The notes under the pieces are model-generated. The model searched no databases. It saw only the letters and a list, made by a program, of their open reading frames with translations, and was not told where the DNA came from. Positions 19,679-29,923 of a stretch of 64,000 nucleotides of DNA are shown piece by piece. This DNA is from Ogataea parapolymorpha DL-1 (Eukaryota > Ascomycota > Pichiomycetes > Pichiales > Pichiaceae): NCBI RefSeq assembly GCF_000187245.1, contig NC_027865.1:124001-188000 (forward strand), in the 5' to 3' direction. Every line of letters begins with the position of its first letter. Positions within the stretch are counted from its first letter, which is position 1. The translations under genes and the position numbers were made by a program.

Positions 19679-20245
19679 ATGTTTGATTCCTTCAAACTCC
19701 ATTATTCCCGGCTGCCCTCGTTTCAGCAGATCCAGGGCAATTCCTCAACGCCGGGCCGGATTTTCCTACAGATTGTGATTTTGCAAGTGTTTTACTATCT
19801 AACGGCCATCATCCTATTTTTTGCCACGGCGCAGCTTCTAGGCTTGCCGTTTTCTTTCAAGTGGTGTTTCTCTTGGCAATGGGTGTCACTGGAAAACACT
19901 TTGGGACTCACTTTGGCAGCACTATGGCTATTTGACTCCTTGCTGAGCGTGATCTTTATTACGATAATTATCGGGCGATCGAAATTGGCATGGGATTACG
20001 CTCTCACGGTCCATGTGGTGAATCTCGCGCTAGTATGGCTCAATTCAGGATTCCCAACCAGCATATACTGGTGGCTGCTGCAGATCTGCAGCTGTGCGAT
20101 CATGATCACACTGGGCACCTGGACGACTCGCTGGAAAGAGCTACGAGAAACGTTTTTTGAGGGAATAGCCGACACAGAGCTTGGTCAAATGCATGAGAGC
20201 GCTTCGACGAGGTCGACGGCAACTACGGCGGCCGAAAGAAAATAG
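19679..20245 (+). CDS. SYS1: Golgi membrane protein Sys1
   Basis: A 188-residue protein with four predicted membrane helices, starting MFDSFKLHYSRLP. Sys1 is the Golgi receptor that recruits the N-acetylated GTPase Arl3 and thereby the Arl1-golgin pathway. Length and helix pattern fit the family (about 200 residues). The frame is open 21 bases further upstream to 19658, but the family-like start is at 19679. The cytosolic tail (about 160-188) is Ser/Thr-rich. It ends 4 bases before the stop of convergent CLP1. Confidence 0.82.
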   Translation: MFDSFKLHYSRLPSFQQIQGNSSTPGRIFLQIVILQVFYYLTAIILFFATAQLLGLPFSFKWCFSWQWVSLENTLGLTLAALWLFDSLLSVIFITIIIGRSKLAWDYALTVHVVNLALVWLNSGFPTSIYWWLLQICSCAIMITLGTWTTRWKELRETFFEGIADTELGQMHESASTRSTATTAAERK

Positions 20246-20249
20246 ACGT

Positions 20250-21662
20250 CTATTCATGGTATCTGAACTGTGTCAACAAGAGCGTTCTAGTTGGCAATTG
20301 CTGGACAGGAGATGGCACTAATAATGTTAGCTTCCCTTTTTCATCGTTACAATTTTGAACGTAGCAGAATCCCAAGGAGCTGCTATCCAGGAATGGCTTG
20401 ATCAGGTTTTCGTCATCGTCGTCTGAATTCAGGTATTTCAAGGTGTCGATATGGGAATCATCCACTAAAGACAGAATGGAGTTACTCAAGGTATCTGAGC
20501 CAGGGTTCTTGACTCGTTCGGCCAGCTGCTTGAAATTGACAGTTTCGCGAGGCACCTCATCATCATCAGCAAGATCCCCGCTCAAAAACGAGAGGTTCAC
20601 GTGTTCCGTCTCCTTAGGGCGCACAAAGATGAAATCTTTCAAGTTGACGGTGATGCTGTACGGACTCAGCTGGAGCCTGTCGATGCCGTAAAAATATTCT
20701 TTGATCGACCGTTGCTGCAGTTCTCGCTCATATTTGTCGTCCTTGTCAACGCATCCGCTGGACTTGTTGAGTTTCAACAGCGTGATTGCTGGGTTTTGCA
20801 TTTTTTTCTTCAAGTCGACCAGCAGTCTCTCGCTTCCAACTATTAAAAGCACATTAATATTAAAGGATGCAACAATTTCCTCGATGATGTCGTACTCTTT
20901 GATTGTGAATGCAGGCGTGTCGACTATCACACCTGATTTTTTCACCTTGAGGTCGTTATCGAGGCGTCTGCGCACCGACTTCCCCAATTGCTGGATTAAA
21001 TACCTGTATAGTTTAACGTTATCTGAAAACTTTTCCAGTCCGAAAGTCTTGGCCAATGGCTGTTTCTGGTGGTAGAAAGAGGGACCTGTGGCGACGCTTT
21101 CGCCCAAGGCGACGTTCTCGACGTTCAGGAGATCGGAAATCGCGGTGGCGCTCAAATTACCAGGAATCACAAACTGAAAGTCCCTGGGATTCAGGTTGAC
21201 CAGCATCGGTTGATGGTCCTGTTTTTCTGCGTACGACGCTAACGTGCGGCAAAGAGCCGTTTTGCCCGAGTCCTTTCCTCCAATGACGAGAACGCGCGGG
21301 CCTTCCACCACTCTCTGTTTTTCCAGACCCAAATGCAATGTTAGATACTGTCCAACACAGCTCTCCTCACTGACGTACTCGGACAACGGCTGGCAGTTCC
21401 AGAACTGCAATTTACAGCCAGAAAACGAGAAAACACACAGTTTTATCGAGCCCTGGAACGCGTACTCTATGTTGGGCGACAGCTCGGTTCCAAAGATCTC
21501 TGCTGTTCCGTCGACAAGTTTCAGTTTGAGCTTGTCTTTGGCGGCAACTTCAAACCGCCATTCCTGGAACGGTGGCACTTCTACAAGGTTAACGCTCTCG
21601 GACGACTCTGTTTTGGTTTTGTTGAGAATCGACTGCAGAATGGAGGGGTCGAAGGTAGCCAT
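20250..21662 (-). CDS. CLP1: mRNA cleavage and polyadenylation factor IA subunit Clp1
   Basis: A 470-residue protein with the three-part architecture of Clp1: an N-terminal beta domain (1-115), a central P-loop ATPase domain with GGKDSGKT at 128-135, and a C-terminal domain. It bridges Pcf11 to the cleavage factor in mRNA 3' end formation. Yeast Clp1 binds ATP but is not an active kinase, which the sequence alone cannot settle here. Divergent from VPS51 with only 42 A/T-rich bases between start codons. Confidence 0.92.
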   Translation of the reverse strand: MATFDPSILQSILNKTKTESSESVNLVEVPPFQEWRFEVAAKDKLKLKLVDGTAEIFGTELSPNIEYAFQGSIKLCVFSFSGCKLQFWNCQPLSEYVSEESCVGQYLTLHLGLEKQRVVEGPRVLVIGGKDSGKTALCRTLASYAEKQDHQPMLVNLNPRDFQFVIPGNLSATAISDLLNVENVALGESVATGPSFYHQKQPLAKTFGLEKFSDNVKLYRYLIQQLGKSVRRRLDNDLKVKKSGVIVDTPAFTIKEYDIIEEIVASFNINVLLIVGSERLLVDLKKKMQNPAITLLKLNKSSGCVDKDDKYERELQQRSIKEYFYGIDRLQLSPYSITVNLKDFIFVRPKETEHVNLSFLSGDLADDDEVPRETVNFKQLAERVKNPGSDTLSNSILSLVDDSHIDTLKYLNSDDDDENLIKPFLDSSSLGFCYVQNCNDEKGKLTLLVPSPVQQLPTRTLLLTQFRYHE

Positions 21663-21704
21663 GGCAGAAAATTAAACCTAAAAAAAAATATATATTTTTA
21701 TTAC

Positions 21705-22253
21705 ATGTCTATATCGTCACGAAGAAAGGCTCTCAAGGAGTTTTACAAATTACAGGAGCAAACGCAGCAGCAGCTGGAGAATGCACAATTAACCCACGAA
21801 GAGCCAGCCGAGGAGCCAGAGCTCACTTTGGAAAATGTGGACGACTTTATTAAAAACAGTGACTTCAAGAAGCTCCTCGAGACAGAAAACGAGATTATCG
21901 AGCAGTTAAACTCAAACCAGGCCGAGATCAAGTCGATCATCTACAACAATTATTACGAGCTGATCAAAATCAACGACGTGCTTATGGACCTCAAGTCCTG
22001 GAACAGCGAAGACGACGGCGTTGGGGAGAACCTACAAAAGATCCGCAGCAAAATCCAATCGCTTCGGACCCAGGACTTCCAACTGCTCCCTGAGCCGGTA
22101 GAGGTGAGGGGAGAGAAAATAAGCAAGAGCATCAACAAATTGTTGCTGGACAACAAGATCGACAAGAAGACGGCCGACGCCATCGACGACTCGCTGCCGG
22201 AGCTGAGCGGCGAGAGCCTGCTGCTGCAAATGAACGAGCTGAAAAACAAGTAG
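21705..22253 (+). CDS. VPS51: GARP tethering complex subunit Vps51
   Basis: A 182-residue protein, close to the 164 residues of Saccharomyces Vps51. It begins SSRRKALKEFYKLQ, continues with a Gln/Glu-rich helix, and holds the conserved block VDDFIKNSDFKKLLETENEI...NNYYELIKINDVL typical of the COG/exocyst/GARP N-terminal coiled-coil region. Vps51 links GARP to the SNARE Tlg1 for endosome-to-Golgi traffic. Two other tethering proteins (EXO84, SEC6) lie in this window. Confidence 0.87.
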   Translation: MSISSRRKALKEFYKLQEQTQQQLENAQLTHEEPAEEPELTLENVDDFIKNSDFKKLLETENEIIEQLNSNQAEIKSIIYNNYYELIKINDVLMDLKSWNSEDDGVGENLQKIRSKIQSLRTQDFQLLPEPVEVRGEKISKSINKLLLDNKIDKKTADAIDDSLPELSGESLLLQMNELKNK

Positions 22254-22320
22254 TTTTTAATAATTAAGTGCGCACAATTAACTTAAGGCTGTGTAATTTC
22301 CACAAGTTTATATTTTTGTT

Positions 22321-24189
22321 ATGGACAGACGACTGAGCAGGGCCAATTGGTCCACCAAGAACGCCAAAAAGACGTTCACTCCGGCAAAGATCTCAGCTCC
22401 GATTATAGAAAATGCTGCTGCTGCGCCCTCTGCTCCCGTACAGAAGCAGCCACCGAAACAGAGACGGCCGCACAAGATCGACAATAGTGGTGTCAACAGG
22501 CGGTTTTCCGTGAAGCTGAACCCACAGGAGGCCCAGTCGGTCCAGAAGGATGCGCTCTCGCAGTTTCCTCCACTGCCTGAAGGAGCGGAGGCTGCCGTGA
22601 GCGAAAATCGCCAGCAAACAGCACTGGACTCGAGTGCGCTACTGACTGATCTGTCCGCCGAGTCGTTCGACGCAGTGCCATATGTGCAGGGGTATCTCAA
22701 AGACGCGAACGCCACAAAGATTGATCAGTTTGCGCGCGACCTGAGCGATCTTGCGTCGTCCAACGACGGCGACGTCAAACATACCATCACACAGTCATTT
22801 AACCAGGTGCTCACAGTTTCTCGCACCATGGTCGAAGCAGAGGGGGTATTGGAGGAGCTGAAGGGTCCTGCAATGAAACTTAACGAGATTTTGAGCTCGC
22901 AGGCCGAGGAAGCGCAGGAGAAAATGGACAACGGCAGCAACAAAGACAATAGACGTAGTGTGCTATTGCTGGAGAAGAAGTGGGCCTCGAACCTCAACTC
23001 GCTGTTCAAGGAAGTGGAAGGTGCGCAGAAGTTTGTTTCTGCGATTCCGGGCCGTCACGTCGTGGCAGAGTCGAGACGCTGGGGCGAGCTCAACGCTATC
23101 ACTTGCAAGCCGATTCGTCCGGCACATCTGATCATTCTGAACGACCATTTGCTGGTGGCCACGCGCAAGCGCACCGGCGACAGAAAGAAGACTGTGGCCG
23201 CTCAATGCTGGCCCCTGCGAGACCTCGTGATCTCCAAAGCCGCCAACGCGGGAGAACATACTCTATCGCTGAAGATCAACGGCATGGTGTTTCTTTTTCA
23301 GACCGACAGTCTGAACGAGTACAATAAAATTGTGTCGCATCTGCGAGCTGCGAAGGACGAGCTTGCCAGCACGATGGAGCTGGAAAAGGCCAAACAGAAG
23401 GATTTGACAGAAAGCGTGAGCAGGCTTTCTGTGACGCACGAAAGACTAAGTAAGAACTCCGACTACCTCCACGACCTGACAACAAAGCTGAACCACCGAA
23501 GGTCGCGGTCGTTGGACCTGAACGACAAGAATTCGACACAGAACCTGAATACTGTCGACGAAGGACTGATGAACATAGAGCTGTATCTCGGACACCACAA
23601 ATACGTGGAGGCCGTTGGCTTCCTGACCCGAGTGAGCGATCAGATCGACAGGCTTCAGAACCAGAGTCCCGACGAACAGTTTGCGCTGCTCCTCAAGCTG
23701 AAGAAGCTCAAATGGGAGAACCTCAAGGAGAAGCTGGTGAAGCTGCTGTCTTGGGAGATCAGCAACCCGCTGAGCTCGAGCAGAGAGATCATGGAGACGG
23801 TGGATCTTTTTCAGATGATTCACATGGAGGAAAAAGCGCGAGATTTGGTGCTGGAGTCAAAGAGCAAGCAGCTGGACAAGCTGGTGAGCCAGCTCAAGTT
23901 CGAAGGTGACGTGAAAAAATACATCCTGCAGATGTCTCTAATCTACTTCACCTTCATCAAAAACACGTATCTGCTGTACGAGCAGTGTTTCCGCGAGACG
24001 GGACAGAAGGTGATTTTTGTCGGGTGGATGAACGAGAAAATCGCCGCGTACAACAAGCTGTTCAGACGGCAGCTAATGGACTACAGCGAGCAGTCGGAGC
24101 TCTACCGGAATTGCGTGAAGATTAGTCAGCTCCAGTCGATCAGCCTGCGTAAAATAGGCATCAACGTGGACCATTTATTGGTTACTTAA
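22321..24189 (+). CDS. EXO84: Exocyst complex subunit Exo84
   Basis: A 622-residue protein. The N-terminal 120 residues are basic and disordered, and a coiled coil spans about 130-225. A PH-like domain lies at about 240-345, with HLIILNDHLLVATRKR as its core strands. The C-terminal helical repeat (CorEx-like) domain runs to the end. Exo84 is an exocyst subunit that tethers secretory vesicles at bud tip and neck. It is somewhat shorter than Saccharomyces Exo84 (753). Its stop codon lies inside the last codons of the convergent PAS kinase gene (8-base coding overlap). Confidence 0.9.
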   Translation: MDRRLSRANWSTKNAKKTFTPAKISAPIIENAAAAPSAPVQKQPPKQRRPHKIDNSGVNRRFSVKLNPQEAQSVQKDALSQFPPLPEGAEAAVSENRQQTALDSSALLTDLSAESFDAVPYVQGYLKDANATKIDQFARDLSDLASSNDGDVKHTITQSFNQVLTVSRTMVEAEGVLEELKGPAMKLNEILSSQAEEAQEKMDNGSNKDNRRSVLLLEKKWASNLNSLFKEVEGAQKFVSAIPGRHVVAESRRWGELNAITCKPIRPAHLIILNDHLLVATRKRTGDRKKTVAAQCWPLRDLVISKAANAGEHTLSLKINGMVFLFQTDSLNEYNKIVSHLRAAKDELASTMELEKAKQKDLTESVSRLSVTHERLSKNSDYLHDLTTKLNHRRSRSLDLNDKNSTQNLNTVDEGLMNIELYLGHHKYVEAVGFLTRVSDQIDRLQNQSPDEQFALLLKLKKLKWENLKEKLVKLLSWEISNPLSSSREIMETVDLFQMIHMEEKARDLVLESKSKQLDKLVSQLKFEGDVKKYILQMSLIYFTFIKNTYLLYEQCFRETGQKVIFVGWMNEKIAAYNKLFRRQLMDYSEQSELYRNCVKISQLQSISLRKIGINVDHLLVT

Positions 24190-27100
24190 AGCCAGACAGC
24201 CATGGATGCTGCAGAATGTCGTTCATCGAGGGTCTTTGCGCCACGTCCTTGACCATTATCATGCGAATCAAGTCCACACACGATTCACTCACCTCATGGA
24301 ACGACGGGAACTTGAACCCGCCGTCCATGATCTCGTCGACGTTGCAGAACGGGTTTTCTTTGAACACAAGGGTGTACAGGAGCACGCCCATCGCCCACAC
24401 ATCCTGCGGCTTGCCCTCGTACGGCTGTCCGTTGAGAACCTCCGGAGCAGCGTAGTCGATGGTCCCCACAAACACCCCGAACGGCCCGTTCTTGGTGTAT
24501 GCTGCCGACCCATAGTCGATCAGCTTGACCACATAGTCCTTGTCGACGATGATGTTCTCGTCCTTGATGTCGCGGTGGACGACGCCGTGCGAATGCAGAT
24601 GCGCCATGGCGGAGCAGCACTGGAAAAATATGTACTGGCACTCCAGCTCGGTCATGTCCGACTTGACCTCGATCAAGTCGAACAGGTCGACCGCAGCCGG
24701 GTCGCCGTGCTGCGGCGTCTCGACGTAATAGCACCGGTCGTCCTCAAAGAAATCGACGATCCGCATCAGGTTGGGGTGCGGGTCGCTGTTTATATAGTTC
24801 ATAATCTGTATCTCTGATGGAATCGTGCCCAGGTTCCTGTCTCTAACCCACGTGTCGACCAAGATCCGCTCTTTGAAAATCGCCTTGATCACCAGCCGGT
24901 ACGCGGGGTCGTCCTTGTGCTGTGCAAGCACCACCTTGCCGTACGCGCCCTGTCCGAGGTTCTTGATCACCGTAAAATCTGTGATTTTTTTCTCGCGACG
25001 AAGAAGCCCTATTTTCTGCGGGAAGTACTTGCTCTGCTTTCTTATGCGTGCGATCTGCGCATTTTCGCGCTCCAGCAGCGCGCGGCCCGTGCGAATATTC
25101 TCCAGCCGGAACTCCCCCAGACTCTCGGCAATGTCATGGACCTCGTGGTCGTCCATGTCCGTCTCTGTCGTTTTCTGCGAGCCAGTCGACACAGACTTGC
25201 TGATAGCTGACAGCGACGAGTCTGACGTCGCGTTCAGCTTCTTCAGGCTGTTCATCCGCTCCATTGGCTTGTTGGCGATCGTGTTCATGCTGCTGGACCG
25301 ACTCAGCCCGTCTGAAGAGCTGCCGCAAGAATGCAGGTCGTTCTCCATCTGCTGGAACAGACTCATCTGCGACGGCATCGACTCGTCTCCATTGGCCTCG
25401 TCGTCCTCGCTCTCCTCTTCGTTAGAGCACACGCTGTTCGGGCGCGAAACAGACCGTCTCTTGCTGGTTGCACGCGAGTAAGTTATCCATAGCATGCAGT
25501 TCTCGTACTCCATCACGCGCAGCTGGACGTCGACCTTGACGGTGCTACCGTCTCTGTGGAGACCATCAATGCCAATAGAGTTGACAAAAAGCAGATCCTG
25601 CTCCTCTTCTGACGAAGCCCGCAATATTGCGTCCTGTTTGCGGAAATAGTGCTCCGGCAGCACAAGGCCGTGTTGGTACATTATATTTGGGTTTTCCTTG
25701 AGCGCGAGCTCAAAGAGCCCTGAAAACGACGGAATTATGAGGTCGATGGACTTGTTCTTGATGTCGGATGTCCCAAAGAGGTTCTTGGCTATGGCGTGGT
25801 TGAACGACACCACCTTGAGTGTTTTGGACGAGATGACAAACGCTCCCGATATATACGGTAGCGAGTGCAAGTTCACGCGTAAAATGCCGTCTTCTAGAGG
25901 CTCGGACGTCACGGCGCACGGAACAGCCTCGTTTTCCGGGAGTCTGAGGGTATAGTAGCGGGACCGGTTGATGGTGGCAGAATGGTACATGTGAGTGTCG
26001 ACCGTTGCGTTGGCGAGCTCATGACTCATGGTGGGCAGGATGCGCGACAGCGGAGCACCCACAAACTCCTTGTCGCTGCGGAAGAGCGAAGCGTGTGTAT
26101 CTGCGGACGACTTTATGTAGTAGCCGTCGTTTCTGTATTCAACAATGAAGTCTAGTTGGTCGCACGGCACCTGCTCGAAAATCAGAATGATCAGGCCGTG
26201 TTTGCGCTTGGCCCACAGAGAGGTCCAGGCTATTGGCATGTTGTTGCGCTTGATGGCAATGATTTCCCCCGAGAAAACCAGTTCTTTGCCGTTGCACAGC
26301 CTATCGAGAACCAGGTCACGTGCGCGAGGAGCGATGAGGTCCATCACGCTGAGCGACGCGAGCGACGCTTTGGAGATGCCAAACATGAGACACGCAAAGT
26401 CGTTCGCGTTCTTGAGGCTCCACGGCGATTCTGCCTCGCACGTGAAGTAGGCCTTGGGCGACGCGGACTTCCCGCCAGAGGCGAGATGAAACTGCCGGCT
26501 GCTGGAGCCGAATTTGTTTCCCAGCGACACGAGTCCCAGCGTGGACGGGCTGGTCTGCGGCACTGGCAGGCCGCCCAGCAAGTACGAGTGGGCCGGGGTG
26601 TTGGAGTTATCTGTGAATGGCGTTGCTAGGGCGTACAGCAGGTTCTTGCGCAATGACTCGCTTTTGGAGATCCCTTTTGGATTGAGTGACAGCGTGTGGA
26701 GGCCGACGACCTTCTCGAGCTTGATCTGCGACGGATTCTCCTTCATCTCCAAAATACTGATGATCTCCTTCAAATTCCTCCGCAGTTCCTCGTCTATGTT
26801 TGTAGGGGTGGGGGCTGGAATTGAGTCCTGTGTTTCTGGCTCAGACGACGAGCCGGGCAGCGACTTGATCGACGACTGCGACACCCGTCTCTCCATGCGA
26901 AACACGTTGTCCATGAGGGTCATGGTAGACGTTCTGCGCAGCGGCACTGTAGCCGGGCCTTTCCGGGAAAAGTAGTCGTTGTTCTCCATGGATATGTTTG
27001 AGAGCAGCTCTGGTCGGTCTAGAAGAACCTCGAGCGACCGCTTGAGCACGCTCAATTTCAGAGCCAGAGAGTTTGGGGCCAGAAGGGTGTATGAGTAGGA

Positions 27101-27256
27101 CTGGGGGGATTCTGTGGTGAACGTGACAAAGTCGGAGGGCAGGTTTGGAGAGTCCATCGGGTCCGTCCCTAGCCCTGTCGAGCCGGCAAGAAGATTGCGA
27201 AACGCTTGATGGTTGGAGTCGGCTCTGGGATGACGACTGGGAGGCGTGTAAGGCAT
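24182..27256 (-). CDS. PSK1: PAS-domain serine/threonine kinase
   Basis: A 1024-residue PAS kinase. A PAS-like domain is at about 270-370 (ANDFACLMFGISKASLASLS). More sensor-like sequence follows to about 570, then a Ser-rich linker. A complete kinase domain runs from about 757 to the end: Gly loop GQGAYGKVV, catalytic HRDIKDEN, DYG in place of DFG, and GTIDYAAPEV. The DYG form is seen in PAS kinases. In Saccharomyces Psk1/Psk2 couple nutrient state to sugar storage and translation, with Ugp1 as substrate. Only one copy is in this window, so PSK1 versus PSK2 cannot be assigned. Confidence 0.92.
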   Translation of the reverse strand: MPYTPPSRHPRADSNHQAFRNLLAGSTGLGTDPMDSPNLPSDFVTFTTESPQSYSYTLLAPNSLALKLSVLKRSLEVLLDRPELLSNISMENNDYFSRKGPATVPLRRTSTMTLMDNVFRMERRVSQSSIKSLPGSSSEPETQDSIPAPTPTNIDEELRRNLKEIISILEMKENPSQIKLEKVVGLHTLSLNPKGISKSESLRKNLLYALATPFTDNSNTPAHSYLLGGLPVPQTSPSTLGLVSLGNKFGSSSRQFHLASGGKSASPKAYFTCEAESPWSLKNANDFACLMFGISKASLASLSVMDLIAPRARDLVLDRLCNGKELVFSGEIIAIKRNNMPIAWTSLWAKRKHGLIILIFEQVPCDQLDFIVEYRNDGYYIKSSADTHASLFRSDKEFVGAPLSRILPTMSHELANATVDTHMYHSATINRSRYYTLRLPENEAVPCAVTSEPLEDGILRVNLHSLPYISGAFVISSKTLKVVSFNHAIAKNLFGTSDIKNKSIDLIIPSFSGLFELALKENPNIMYQHGLVLPEHYFRKQDAILRASSEEEQDLLFVNSIGIDGLHRDGSTVKVDVQLRVMEYENCMLWITYSRATSKRRSVSRPNSVCSNEEESEDDEANGDESMPSQMSLFQQMENDLHSCGSSSDGLSRSSSMNTIANKPMERMNSLKKLNATSDSSLSAISKSVSTGSQKTTETDMDDHEVHDIAESLGEFRLENIRTGRALLERENAQIARIRKQSKYFPQKIGLLRREKKITDFTVIKNLGQGAYGKVVLAQHKDDPAYRLVIKAIFKERILVDTWVRDRNLGTIPSEIQIMNYINSDPHPNLMRIVDFFEDDRCYYVETPQHGDPAAVDLFDLIEVKSDMTELECQYIFFQCCSAMAHLHSHGVVHRDIKDENIIVDKDYVVKLIDYGSAAYTKNGPFGVFVGTIDYAAPEVLNGQPYEGKPQDVWAMGVLLYTLVFKENPFCNVDEIMDGGFKFPSFHEVSESCVDLIRMIMVKDVAQRPSMNDILQHPWLSGFK

Positions 27257-27499
27257 GAAGAATAATTAGCATAAAATTTGGCGGAAATATGGGTCGGCTG
27301 GCGTCGATCGTCGGATGCACAGCTGCAGATAATAGAGACTCAGATAAGGGCAGACAGAGAAACGAGGCCAGTTGCACAACCTCTGGCCGCTACATAAGTG
27401 GCAGAAACTGATAACCCGTCCGTATTTGGCGGCAACTCGTATTTCCGTCTCTTCTCAAATACTTTAATTATGATTCAGCCTATGTCAGCTAGTACTGCT

Positions 27500-28591
27500 C
27501 TATATAACGTTCTTTGCTGCGAGGATTTCCGCAATCAGGACACCACTTCCGGCAGCCCCGATGATGGTGTTGTGCGACAGAATGACCATCTTGACGTCCA
27601 GAACAGGATCCTCTCTGATCCTGCCGACACTCACACCGTATCCGTTGTCTCTATCTCTGTCGAGCCGTGGCTGAGGACGGTTCTGCTCCTCCAGCACGTG
27701 GATGGCGTGTTTTGGCGCAGACGGACAATTCAGAAGAGTGGCCTCGCACTGGTAATCTCTCAGACACTGTTTGATCGCGTCGATGGAAGGCGCGCCGTTC
27801 TTAAACTTGACAGAAACGCACTCTGTGTGGCCGTCGGAAACAGCGACTCTGTTGCACTGCGCAGAAACACGGATCTCGTCGTCGGAAAGGTTCTTCACGC
27901 TGTTGCCGTCATCAGCGATCTCTCCAAGAATCTTCTTAGTCTCCCACTCAATCTTCTCCTCCTCGCCAGAAATGTATGGAACCAGGTTGTCCAGAATGTC
28001 GATGCCGGGGAACCCTGGCGAGAAGCCAGCACCCGAGATGGCCTGCATGGTGGTGGTGGTGAGCAGCTCGATCGGACCAAACTTGTCGACCAACGGTCTC
28101 AGTGGAGCCACCAGACCGGCGGTGGAGCAGTTGGAGATGCAAACAATGAAACCAGGTCTCTTCTGGCCGGCGGCAGCGGCATCCTTGACTCTCTTTTCGA
28201 TGATCGCCAAGTGCTCGCTGTTGACGGTCGGCACGACAAGCGGCACGTCTTTTTCTCTGCGGTAGTTTTTCGCATTCGAGATGACAGCCAAGCCGGCCTC
28301 TTTGAACGCCTTTTCGATCGGACCGGCGTAGTCCGCATCCAAACCGGAGAAAACAACATCGCAGTCCTTGAACGCCTCAACTGTGCACTCAGAGACGACG
28401 ATTTCGCCAGCAGCGGCCGGCATCAGACTGGTTTGCTTCCAGTCGACAGCGTCCTTGTACTTTTTGCCTGCGGACCGCGACGAGGCCCCCAGAACTGCAA
28501 GCTCGAACTGTGGATGGTTGCTCAAGAGCTGAATGAACCGCTGGCCAACAGAACCTGTGGCGCCCAAAACTCCTGCTTTTCTAAGTCCCAT
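27500..28591 (-). CDS. HOM2: Aspartate-semialdehyde dehydrogenase
   Basis: A 363-residue NADPH enzyme that reduces aspartyl phosphate to aspartate semialdehyde, the shared step to threonine and methionine. It has the Rossmann motif GATGSVGQRF near the N-terminus and the active-site cysteine in SNCSTAG. The frame is open upstream to 28888, but the family start MGLRKAGVLG is at 28591. The extra 99 codons overlap the neighbouring gene and look non-coding. Only 55 bases separate it from the stop of the upstream gene on the same strand, so its promoter must be very short or lie partly in that gene. TGAGTAA, one base off a Gcn4 site, sits in this gap. Confidence 0.95.
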   Translation of the reverse strand: MGLRKAGVLGATGSVGQRFIQLLSNHPQFELAVLGASSRSAGKKYKDAVDWKQTSLMPAAAGEIVVSECTVEAFKDCDVVFSGLDADYAGPIEKAFKEAGLAVISNAKNYRREKDVPLVVPTVNSEHLAIIEKRVKDAAAAGQKRPGFIVCISNCSTAGLVAPLRPLVDKFGPIELLTTTTMQAISGAGFSPGFPGIDILDNLVPYISGEEEKIEWETKKILGEIADDGNSVKNLSDDEIRVSAQCNRVAVSDGHTECVSVKFKNGAPSIDAIKQCLRDYQCEATLLNCPSAPKHAIHVLEEQNRPQPRLDRDRDNGYGVSVGRIREDPVLDVKMVILSHNTIIGAAGSGVLIAEILAAKNVI

Positions 28592-28646
28592 GGTGTTAGA
28601 TGTCCAAGAGTGAGTAATAATTATTTTCAGATGATTTTTTTTTTCA

Positions 28647-29921
28647 TCAGCTGAAAATATCGAGGCTACCATTTTGTAGAGAGACGATCGAGTCTCCAAC
28701 GAAAAGAAAACGATCGCTGCCGCTCGACAGCGGCAAATGGTCAAACTCTCGCAGTGGCCATGCGCTAAAGATGGAGTATACTTTGATCTTCTTGTTTTTG
28801 TCCGTGTAGACCACAAAAAACTGCTGGCTATGGTGCACGTAAAAGTTCTCTTGCGTAGAGAAGCTGTGCTCGTACTCCTTGTACTCAACTAGCGGAAACA
28901 GCTGTCGTGGGTCGTCGTCGACTGCAAACAAAACCAGCTTGTTTGCTAGACCGCTCACTAGCAAATACAGCCGACTGTCAACGTGCAGAAACTGCACCTT
29001 GCGGACACTGGCGCCGTACGCATGATCGATAAATTCTTCTTTCTCCCGATAAATCTCAAGAGTCCCGTTCATGTACCCAATGGCCACCATCAGCTGGTTT
29101 TCATACAGGGTGATATCGATACTCACGGGCCCCGAGCGGACTTTTTTGTGCAACCAGCTCAAACGGCCGTGGCCCTGTAATTTGCGCTCAAAACCTACAA
29201 TTCCGGTCTCTGAATCCACCCATTTCATACAAGCCACGTTCCTCGCGTCCTGGATGTGCCGAAGGTTCTTGAAGGTGTCGTCAAACTCGAGTTCCTCAAT
29301 TCCGCGAGCATTGAAAACCCTGATTTTAATTGGGTCTCCTTCAATCACGTTCACGTTCCAGCCGAGTGCAACCATGCTATAGTGGCCAATGCTCTGGACC
29401 TGCAGCACTGTCTCTCGCGGCTTCGGGACGCTTTGTTTCGGAACCCAGAACGAGTTCTCGGCCAATTCAAGAGACTTCACGTTCACAGCCACCAAATAAA
29501 GCCTAGTGGCCACAAAAAGCGTCCCGCGACATTCAGCAGCCCACATGAACTGCCCCAAGTCCACAGGAGGACGCACTATTTGCTGGTTCACCAAGCACTG
29601 CATTTGGGTCTTGGTGTAGAGCGAGAGTGCAGTTTCGAGGTCAAAGTCGTCGGTCTTAAGTTTTTCCTTGTGTAGGAAGTCCAATAGCTGCAGGAACTGG
29701 CCAGTTGAAAGACACTTGCGGCCCACAAGCAGATCGTACAACATCTCTCGCCGGAACCGCTTCCCGTCAGCGAGCTCTGGTTTTCTCTCCTCGCGAATCT
29801 CTGGAGCCACTTTTTTCCACGGTTGTCGCCCCAGTTCAACGGCTGGAGGTGCCTGGGGCTGGCCCTGTTGCTTGAAATACCTTTTTTTCACTGGATCATA
29901 ATAGTATCCAGGGATATTCAT
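28647..29921 (-). CDS. WD40-type protein, DCAF4/WDR21-like
   Basis: A 424-residue protein starting MNIPGYYYDPVKKRYFK, a motif of the DCAF4/WDR21 family. The rest has the beta-strand rhythm of a seven-bladed WD40 propeller, though the individual repeats are degenerate. In animals DCAF4 is a substrate receptor of CUL4-DDB1 ligases; the role in yeasts is unknown to me. The assignment rests on the N-terminal motif and general fold, so it is moderate. It lies downstream of the broken LtrA-like gene and upstream of HOM2 on the same strand. Confidence 0.55.
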   Translation of the reverse strand: MNIPGYYYDPVKKRYFKQQGQPQAPPAVELGRQPWKKVAPEIREERKPELADGKRFRREMLYDLLVGRKCLSTGQFLQLLDFLHKEKLKTDDFDLETALSLYTKTQMQCLVNQQIVRPPVDLGQFMWAAECRGTLFVATRLYLVAVNVKSLELAENSFWVPKQSVPKPRETVLQVQSIGHYSMVALGWNVNVIEGDPIKIRVFNARGIEELEFDDTFKNLRHIQDARNVACMKWVDSETGIVGFERKLQGHGRLSWLHKKVRSGPVSIDITLYENQLMVAIGYMNGTLEIYREKEEFIDHAYGASVRKVQFLHVDSRLYLLVSGLANKLVLFAVDDDPRQLFPLVEYKEYEHSFSTQENFYVHHSQQFFVVYTDKNKKIKVYSIFSAWPLREFDHLPLSSGSDRFLFVGDSIVSLQNGSLDIFS

Positions 29922-29923
29922 TA

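Noticed and set aside
24206..24817. 203-codon frame antisense to the PAS kinase domain
   Set aside because: It is a shadow of a highly conserved kinase coding region on the other strand.
28592..28888. 99-codon upstream extension of HOM2
   Set aside because: It overlaps the neighbouring WD-protein gene on the same strand in another frame, and HOM2 proteins start MxxKxGVLGATG.
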